Positions 36,159 to 41,737 of a stretch of DNA of 41,737 bases are shown in pieces (position 1 is the stretch's first letter; every line of letters begins with the position of its first letter). This DNA is from a virus. The stretch covers positions 1-41,737 of IMG/VR virus record IMGVR_UViG_3300048839_000136, one strand, 5' to 3'. The translations under genes were made by a program, and so were the position numbers. The notes below the pieces were generated by a model. That model did no database searches. It was not told the origin of the DNA and was given only the letters and a program-made list of their open reading frames with translations.

Positions 36159-38322
36159 GGTCAAGCGTACCCTCACGCAGAGGAACTTCACGCTCGGGGA
36201 ACTGAAGGAAGACTTCCTCGAAGGCGATGACCTCGAAGCCCGCCAGCAGGCCATGCGCAGCGGCCTGAATACCCGCATCACGACGGCGAGAAGCGTCAAG
36301 GCGCGCGGCGGCACGCGCTGGCGCAGGACGCTCGGCACCGCGAACGACGTGGTTGAGATACGGCCCGGACCCGGCCTCATCTTCGGCCTCATCGTGAACA
36401 ACACGTCGCTCGACATCATCGACGAAAATGCCTACATCGTTCACTCGGAAGCATCCGTGCCGTGGTCCGACGCGACGAGCGTATGGATCGAACCCTTCCG
36501 CGAGCAGACTGTCATCGGCGGCCCGTGGGGCCTCTACATCCTCACCTATGGAAGCGGCCTCTGGTCTTTCGATCCGTTCGCCTACGAACTCGCAGCCGGC
36601 GGCGAGAAGGCGCAACCGTATTGGGCTTTCATCAAGGATGCGACCATCCAGCCATCCGCGCAGACAGGATACGTCACGATCACGGCGTCTCTGCCGATCT
36701 GGTCCGTCGAGTACGTCGGCCAGCGCATTCGCTACGGTCAGCGCGAGATCGACATCACGGACTATGTGAGCCCGACCGTCATCAAGGGCAACGTCATCTC
36801 GCGCCTGCCGCCGACCTACAACATCACCGTCACGGATGGGACGAACTTTCGTGTTGGCGATGCAGTCATCGGCAACGACACGAACTACCAGGGCCTCATC
36901 GTTGCCATCGCGACGAACGTGCTCACCGTCGTCACCTCGGAGTTCTACGATGGGCCCGACGTGGGCGAAGACCTTTCGAGCCCATCCGGCTCTTCTGCCG
37001 TCACCGTGAAAACGCTTATGTCTCCAGCGGCGTCGCCTGTCTGGGACGAACCCCTCATGTCGCCGATCCGCGGCTATCCGGGCGCCGGCTCATCCGTTGC
37101 CGGCCGCCTGATCCTCGTCGACTTCCCAGAGGTTCCAGATCTCGTCGCGTGCTCGTCCACGCGCTACATCACCGACTTCAGCGTCGGCGCAAGGGACGAC
37201 GATGCCATCACCCGGCAGGTGGGCGACAATGCGCCTCGCTTCCTTCATGTCGTCAACGCCGGCGACGTTCTCCTGTTTTCCGACCGCGGCCTCTACTACG
37301 TTCCGGTGCGCGACAACGGCATCCTTTCCCCGTCGACGTTCAACGCGGTGCGCTTCGACACGCGCGCGTCCAGTTCGATCCGGCCGGTGCAAGTCGAAGA
37401 TGGCGTCGTCTTCGTCGAGGCATCCGGCGAAACCATCTCTGCCGCGCTTCTCGACGGGAACATCTACCTGAAATGGTCCGTGCGCCCGATCTCGAACAAT
37501 CACTCGCATCTCATCCGCACGCCGCGGAAACTCTGTGGACCGTCGCTTTTCGCTGAAGCGCCCGAGAAATACCTTCACGTCGTCAACTCGGATGGCACCG
37601 TCGCGACGATCTCATGGTTCTCGGATTTCCAGCAGGAGGGAGTCGGCTTCGTTCCGTGGGAGACGCAGGGCTCCTATGTCTCCGTGTCGCCTATCTTCGG
37701 CGGGTACTGGCACATCGTCGATCGAACGATCAACGGCACGACATACCGCTTCCTCGAAGAGCAGGACGACACGTCATTCCTCGATTGTTCCGTCTACGCT
37801 GCGTCGCAGGAAATGCTCGACGTGAATCTCGACACTCTTCAGGTAAACGGCGCCGACCTCATTGTCGTGACGCCAGGGGCAACGCCATTCGCCGGAGAGA
37901 CCGTTCACGTCTACGGCGCCGGGTTCTACGGCGGCACGACGACGGTTGATGGCGCAGGCGAGGTGGTCGACAACGGAAGCGTCACGGAGGACAGCGAGGT
38001 CGGCTTCCACTTCGACAGCATCGTGTCACCGTTCCCGGTCGAGATGATCGAGAGCCCGCGCGCCGGAATGCTTCAGGCGCGGCTCATCCGGGTCTCTGTG
38101 TCGCTTCTCGGCACGGTCACGTTCCAGTGCCGGACGAACAACACGACGCGCACGATCGAGGGCTACGGCGTCGGAGACGATCTGAGCGCGGCCCCGCCCG
38201 AGAAGACCGCGGTCTACCGCTTCTCCGTCTTCGGAAACCGCGACCATCCCGAGGTCGAGTTCATCAAGCACCAGCCGGGCCCGTTTCATGTGCTGGCGAT
38301 CACGCAGGAGGTTCAGGCGTAA
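36130..38322 (+). CDS. Tail tubular protein B-like (gp12 type)
   Basis: The protein has 730 residues, near T7 gp12 (794). A TTG start at 36130 is preferred because GGAGG lies 6 bases upstream; the GTG at 36151 would overlap the previous stop but has no nearby ribosome site. FTLGELKEDFLEGDDLEARQ and NTRITTARSVKARGGTRWRR at the start, the repeated beta segments and SIRPVQVEDGVVFVEASGET in the middle are typical of podovirus nozzle proteins. It forms the tail tube tip. The stop overlaps the next ATG by one base. Confidence 0.82.
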   Translation: MPRPGSAVARVKRTLTQRNFTLGELKEDFLEGDDLEARQQAMRSGLNTRITTARSVKARGGTRWRRTLGTANDVVEIRPGPGLIFGLIVNNTSLDIIDENAYIVHSEASVPWSDATSVWIEPFREQTVIGGPWGLYILTYGSGLWSFDPFAYELAAGGEKAQPYWAFIKDATIQPSAQTGYVTITASLPIWSVEYVGQRIRYGQREIDITDYVSPTVIKGNVISRLPPTYNITVTDGTNFRVGDAVIGNDTNYQGLIVAIATNVLTVVTSEFYDGPDVGEDLSSPSGSSAVTVKTLMSPAASPVWDEPLMSPIRGYPGAGSSVAGRLILVDFPEVPDLVACSSTRYITDFSVGARDDDAITRQVGDNAPRFLHVVNAGDVLLFSDRGLYYVPVRDNGILSPSTFNAVRFDTRASSSIRPVQVEDGVVFVEASGETISAALLDGNIYLKWSVRPISNNHSHLIRTPRKLCGPSLFAEAPEKYLHVVNSDGTVATISWFSDFQQEGVGFVPWETQGSYVSVSPIFGGYWHIVDRTINGTTYRFLEEQDDTSFLDCSVYAASQEMLDVNLDTLQVNGADLIVVTPGATPFAGETVHVYGAGFYGGTTTVDGAGEVVDNGSVTEDSEVGFHFDSIVSPFPVEMIESPRAGMLQARLIRVSVSLLGTVTFQCRTNNTTRTIEGYGVGDDLSAAPPEKTAVYRFSVFGNRDHPEVEFIKHQPGPFHVLAITQEVQA

Positions 38323-38792
38323 TGCAGGCACTCATTGCACCAGCGGCGGCAGCAGTGGGCGGCGCGACTGGAGGCGCCCTGCTCGCACAGGCAGCAGTCC
38401 CAATCTTGGGCGGTCTGTCGGCGTTTTCTGAGGCGAAGGGCCAGAAGAAGGCCGCCGAGATCAACTCCTACATAGGTCGCACCCGCGCGCTCCAGACGGA
38501 CGCAAGCGCCAGATCCGGGCTTGAAGGCGAACTCGCCACGATGCGCGCCACCTTCGCCTCGAACCAGCAGCGGCCCGGCGTGGGCACGTTCGAGGTCATG
38601 AAGGAACTCCGCTCAGTGCGGAACACGGAGCGCGCCGTAGCCTTCGGAAACAGGATGCAGGAGGCGGCCGACTACCGCCTTGCAGGCAAGAACGCGATGG
38701 CGAAGGGCACGTCTGCGCTTCTCGGCGGGTTCATGAAGGCCGGGCCGTCGCTCTTCGACTTCTACGATTACCGGAGGAAGAGCGGTGGCTGA
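38322..38792 (+). CDS. Internal virion protein (gp14-like)
   Basis: The protein has 156 residues. The N-terminal hydrophobic Ala- and Gly-rich stretch (about 5-38) could insert into the host outer membrane. Then comes a long helix (SEAKGQKKAAEINSYIGRTR) and RPGVGTFEVMKELRSVRNTE. Size, topology and position after the nozzle gene match the smallest internal core protein of T7-like phages, which is ejected first with the DNA. It is coupled by overlaps on both sides. Confidence 0.7.
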   Translation: MQALIAPAAAAVGGATGGALLAQAAVPILGGLSAFSEAKGQKKAAEINSYIGRTRALQTDASARSGLEGELATMRATFASNQQRPGVGTFEVMKELRSVRNTERAVAFGNRMQEAADYRLAGKNAMAKGTSALLGGFMKAGPSLFDFYDYRRKSGG

Positions 38793-41271
38793 ACTCAAGA
38801 AGATCGTCCGCAACACGCAGCTCTCGAACTTCCGTCAGGTCGCCCCCGAAGCCGGTGGCGCCTTGCGCGTTTTGGCGGCGGCGGCAGACTCGGCCTACCA
38901 GATGCTCGCCCCGGCGGCGATCAAGGAGCAGGAGGCCGCTGGCGCGGAAGTAGGCCGCGAGGCGGCGCGTCGCCAGATCGGAGACCCGGCATCGTTCACC
39001 TCTCCGACGACGGCACCGGGGATCTCGGCCGGAGCCGATACGGCGTGGCGCTCGCTGCAAGCAGATTGGGGCCGCCCCCTGAAGGTAAATTCGGCATACC
39101 GCTCGCCCGAGCACAACGCCAAGGTCGGCGGCGCGAAGAACTCGCAGCACATTCACGGGAATGCCTTCGACGTGGATGTGAGCGGTCTGTCGCAGGACGA
39201 GCGCATCGACCTCATCACGCGCGCGCGGAAGGCCGGCTTCCGCGGCATCGGCGTCTACGACAATGCCCTTCACTTCGACGTGGGGGCGGATAGAGCGTGG
39301 GGAGCGTCATACAGCAGGGATAGCCTTCCGGCATGGGCCGCAGGCGCCGTATCCGCCCCGGTAGGCGGTGGCGCGGCCCCTGACTGGCAGCCGACGACAC
39401 TCCGCAACGGCGACGGGAAGCTGGAAAGCCGTCTCTACTCGCCGATGGCCGGGCCCATCCTTCAGGCGCACAACGCCGCGGCAGGCGTCGCCTACACGTC
39501 TGAGGTCATGCTGAAGGGCATGACGGACCTCATGCAGATGTCTGAGCAGTTCCCGCTCAATCCGCAGGGCTTCATGGACGCGGCGCGCGGATACGTCGAC
39601 GACATGGTGAAGGCGGCGCCGGAGCCGTTCCGGGCCGACATCCGCACGTCTCTGGAAAAGGAGACGCAGCGCAGGTTCCTCGGCGTCATGGAGGACCAGC
39701 AGCGCGACACGCGGCAGCGCGCGGCAAACTCGTCTGCGGCGCTCATGGAACGCTGGGGCCAGAACTATGCCGAGGCGCTGGCCGCCGGAAACCAGCAGGA
39801 GGCAGACAACGCCCTGGCCGAACTCAACAGCATCCTTGCGGCGCGCGAGACGCTTCCTGGACTGTCGTGGACGCGCGACCAGTCCGACAACGTGGTTCTG
39901 AAGGCGCAGGACGAGGCCGATCGCATTCGCCAGAAGGCAAAGACGGATCAGGAGGCGACGTGGAAGTCGGCGCTCAACACGATCATCAAGGCGGCGAAGG
40001 GCGGGTTCAACGCGGCAGACGAGAGCATCCTGTCAGACCCCTCGGTTCAGGCGGCAAACCCGGAACTCTGGCGCGAGGCGATGGCGTTCACCGCGCTCAG
40101 GGACGGGCTTCCTTCGTTCAACTCGTCCACCCAAGCGCAGCGGCAGGCGGCGATTGACGACCTAGCGTCGATGCCGGTCGCGGATGACTACCAGATCGAC
40201 ATCGTGAACGCAGCGAAGGCGGCAGATCGTGAAGTGACCGCGGCCTTCAAGGAAGATCAGATCGCCGCTGCGGAAGCATACCTGCCTGAGAAGCCGCCGG
40301 CGCTTCCCGACTTCACAGCAGAAGACCCGGCTGCATTCGTGAACGCACTCGCCGCCCGCCGCGCCTACGTCCTGAAGAACATCGAAAGCGGCCACTTCGG
40401 CTACAAGTCGTTCCTCTCGGACGACGAGGCGAAGAGCCTCGGTGCGCTCATGGGAAAGGACACCCCGCCCGAGATCAAGACGCTCATGTCGACGGCGCTT
40501 GTCAGCGGCTTCGGCGAGGATGCTCGCACCGTGTTTTCAGAGATCAAGAGCGACGATCCCGTCACGCTCTACGCTGGAATGCTTCAGGCGCGCGGCGGCT
40601 CACCGGAGACGGCGACGGCCGCCATGCGCGGTCAGGCGATGATCGACCAGGGGCTTGTTCAGATCCCCGAGAAGTCGGCGCGTATCGAGGCGGTGGACCC
40701 CGGAATCGCCGAGGCACTGTCGTACATCCCGAACTTGATCGAGGCGCAGGGCGACATCCTGAAGTTTGCCACGGCGATCTATGCGAACGGAGCCCGCGGC
40801 ATCGACCCGACGACAGACGCAGCCACGCAGGGATTGAAGGGCGCGCTTCAGGCGGCTCTCGGGCAATCCAAGAACAAGCGCGGCCAACTGACCGGAGGTG
40901 TTCAGGAGGTAGCCGGCCACAACGTCTTCCTTCCGGTTGGCGTCGCGGGCGAGGACGTGCAAGGGGCGCTTGAGAAACTGTTCGAGCCACAGATGTCGTT
41001 TGGCCAGCGCATCGCGCCAATTTTCGGCGACATCAAGATGGACGAGGCTCGCTGGGCGTCCGTGGGCGGCGTGCCGATGCTGCACGGAAAGCCGGTCGAT
41101 TTCTCCGTCTTCGGTCGCGACGAACTACGCCTCATCCCGGTCGGCGGAAAGGACGGCATGACCTACCGCATGACGATCGAGCGTGGCGGCGGCGGCGTGC
41201 TGGACGTGGAGGATGCCACTGGCAACATCTACATGCTTGACCTGTCACGGCTTCTGGAGGCCGCGCAGTGA
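38785..41271 (+). CDS. Internal virion protein with N-terminal M15 peptidase domain
   Basis: The protein has 828 residues from a GTG start with GGAGGAA upstream. At about 85-175 is a D-Ala-D-Ala carboxypeptidase-type M15A domain: NSAYRSPEHN, then SQHIHGNAFDVDV (zinc ligands H122 and D129) and ALHFDVG (H163). The rest is almost wholly helical and Ala- and Glu-rich (about 270-780), like the gp15/gp16 core proteins of T7. During ejection it would cut peptide crosslinks in the cell wall. In T7 the wall-cutting domain is a transglycosylase on gp16, so this phage uses a different chemistry. Confidence 0.82.
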   Translation: MAELKKIVRNTQLSNFRQVAPEAGGALRVLAAAADSAYQMLAPAAIKEQEAAGAEVGREAARRQIGDPASFTSPTTAPGISAGADTAWRSLQADWGRPLKVNSAYRSPEHNAKVGGAKNSQHIHGNAFDVDVSGLSQDERIDLITRARKAGFRGIGVYDNALHFDVGADRAWGASYSRDSLPAWAAGAVSAPVGGGAAPDWQPTTLRNGDGKLESRLYSPMAGPILQAHNAAAGVAYTSEVMLKGMTDLMQMSEQFPLNPQGFMDAARGYVDDMVKAAPEPFRADIRTSLEKETQRRFLGVMEDQQRDTRQRAANSSAALMERWGQNYAEALAAGNQQEADNALAELNSILAARETLPGLSWTRDQSDNVVLKAQDEADRIRQKAKTDQEATWKSALNTIIKAAKGGFNAADESILSDPSVQAANPELWREAMAFTALRDGLPSFNSSTQAQRQAAIDDLASMPVADDYQIDIVNAAKAADREVTAAFKEDQIAAAEAYLPEKPPALPDFTAEDPAAFVNALAARRAYVLKNIESGHFGYKSFLSDDEAKSLGALMGKDTPPEIKTLMSTALVSGFGEDARTVFSEIKSDDPVTLYAGMLQARGGSPETATAAMRGQAMIDQGLVQIPEKSARIEAVDPGIAEALSYIPNLIEAQGDILKFATAIYANGARGIDPTTDAATQGLKGALQAALGQSKNKRGQLTGGVQEVAGHNVFLPVGVAGEDVQGALEKLFEPQMSFGQRIAPIFGDIKMDEARWASVGGVPMLHGKPVDFSVFGRDELRLIPVGGKDGMTYRMTIERGGGGVLDVEDATGNIYMLDLSRLLEAAQ

Positions 41272-41737
41272 CCTACTTCCTGCAAAGCAGCGACGCACCG
41301 AAGATCAAGGCGCAGAACCCGCAGTCTGACCTCTCATCGTGGTTCGGCGGCCTCGGCGCAGCCTTCACCAAGTCGGCGATCGAGAACGACGCCAACTTCA
41401 CGGCGGCCAGAAAGCAGCGGGACGTTCAGTTCGAGATGGCGCAGCAGGCGGCGCCGCGCGTCGGCATCCAGGCGCTCAATGACTGGTACACGGAAACGGG
41501 TGCAGGCTACGATCACATCCGACCGGCGCCGCAGACGACCGACGAATTTTTCGCGATGCACGGAAACGAAGCCTACCGCATGGTTCTCGACGTGGCTCGT
41601 CAGCAGGCCGACGCAGATCCGGCGAAATGGGCCGACATGGACCTCTCGGATGCCGCCGTAGAGAAGCAGGTTAACGAGCGCCTGCGCACGGAATACGAGG
41701 ACGCGCAACTCACGCTCGACATGATGTCGGGCGGGCG
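41268..41737 (+). CDS. Next internal virion protein, N-terminal part
   Basis: GTG at 41268 overlaps the previous stop (GTGA), and the frame is open to the window end. It begins MTYFLQSSDAPKIKAQNPQS, then LSSWFGGLGAAFTKSAIEND, and continues helical and charged (EYEDAQLTLDMMSG). It is very likely the large core protein of the ejection machine (gp16 position in T7). The catalytic part, if any, lies beyond the window. Confidence 0.7.
   Translation, partial: MTYFLQSSDAPKIKAQNPQSDLSSWFGGLGAAFTKSAIENDANFTAARKQRDVQFEMAQQAAPRVGIQALNDWYTETGAGYDHIRPAPQTTDEFFAMHGNEAYRMVLDVARQQADADPAKWADMDLSDAAVEKQVNERLRTEYEDAQLTLDMMSGG

Noticed and set aside
1-41737. Phage RNA polymerase, DNA polymerase or transposase genes
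   Set aside because: No frame in the window shows the motifs of these enzymes. The phage seems to rely on host polymerases, and there are no insertion sequences.

Overview
The window is one continuous stretch of a temperate, short-tailed (podovirus-type) phage genome from a high-GC host. The tail genes (T7-type tubular proteins A and B), the head-tail connector and the internal virion proteins indicate a short tail. The tyrosine integrase, excisionase-like gene and attP core indicate a temperate life cycle. The attP core is the 3' part of a tRNA-Arg(ACG)-type gene of the form common in Alphaproteobacteria. A Rhodobacteraceae-like host is an inference from that tRNA, the high GC content and the overall gene style. 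The attP core lies inside the window with phage genes on both sides, so the sequence represents the circular or packaged phage map and not an integrated prophage. Both window ends cut through structural genes (1-82 and 41268-41737), so a few kb of the virion region lie outside.

Layout. (1) 1-8298, plus strand: end of a structural gene, four fibre/tailspike genes, then a tightly overlapping lysis cassette (holin candidate, 43-residue membrane protein, T7-type amidase, 35-residue ORF, membrane protein, Rz/Rz1 spanin pair, exported protein). (2) 8295-18592, minus strand: a long early operon with almost every start overlapping the preceding stop. Its far end holds small accessory genes (degenerate J-domain protein, MazG-like, Ea22-like). 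Its middle holds a lipoprotein gene reading through attP, then integrase and excisionase. Its promoter-proximal part holds recombination functions (RecE-like PD-(D/E)XK nuclease, nucleotidyltransferase, RecT, DUF1364 nuclease). (3) 18593-18783: divergent control region with two copies of a 15-bp operator, each placed between the -35 and -10 of opposing promoters. (4) 18784-25059, plus strand: early replication operon with a Cro-like regulator, RuvC-like resolvase, adenine methyltransferase, HNH-AP2 endonuclease, replication initiator with iterons inside the gene, cytosine methyltransferase with a second gene overprinted on it, DnaB helicase and an XRE regulator. (5) 25061-26820, minus strand: a second short operon of small genes with its own promoter. 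(6) 26989-41737, plus strand: packaging and virion genes (small terminase candidate, large terminase, portal, scaffold, capsid, tail tubular A/B, internal virion proteins, one with an M15 peptidase domain).

The genes fit a lambda-like plan of two divergent early operons around an operator region, joined to a T7-like virion. The strongest unexplained signals are: a bipartite conserved element (GTGCAT, about 20 bp, CACAATC) just upstream of four late genes, three of which lack a Shine-Dalgarno sequence; three palindromic iterons conserved in different reading frames inside the initiator gene; a lipoprotein gene whose start is split from its body by the attachment site; 34-bp repeats exactly at stop/start junctions of accessory genes; and a dual-frame methyltransferase locus.
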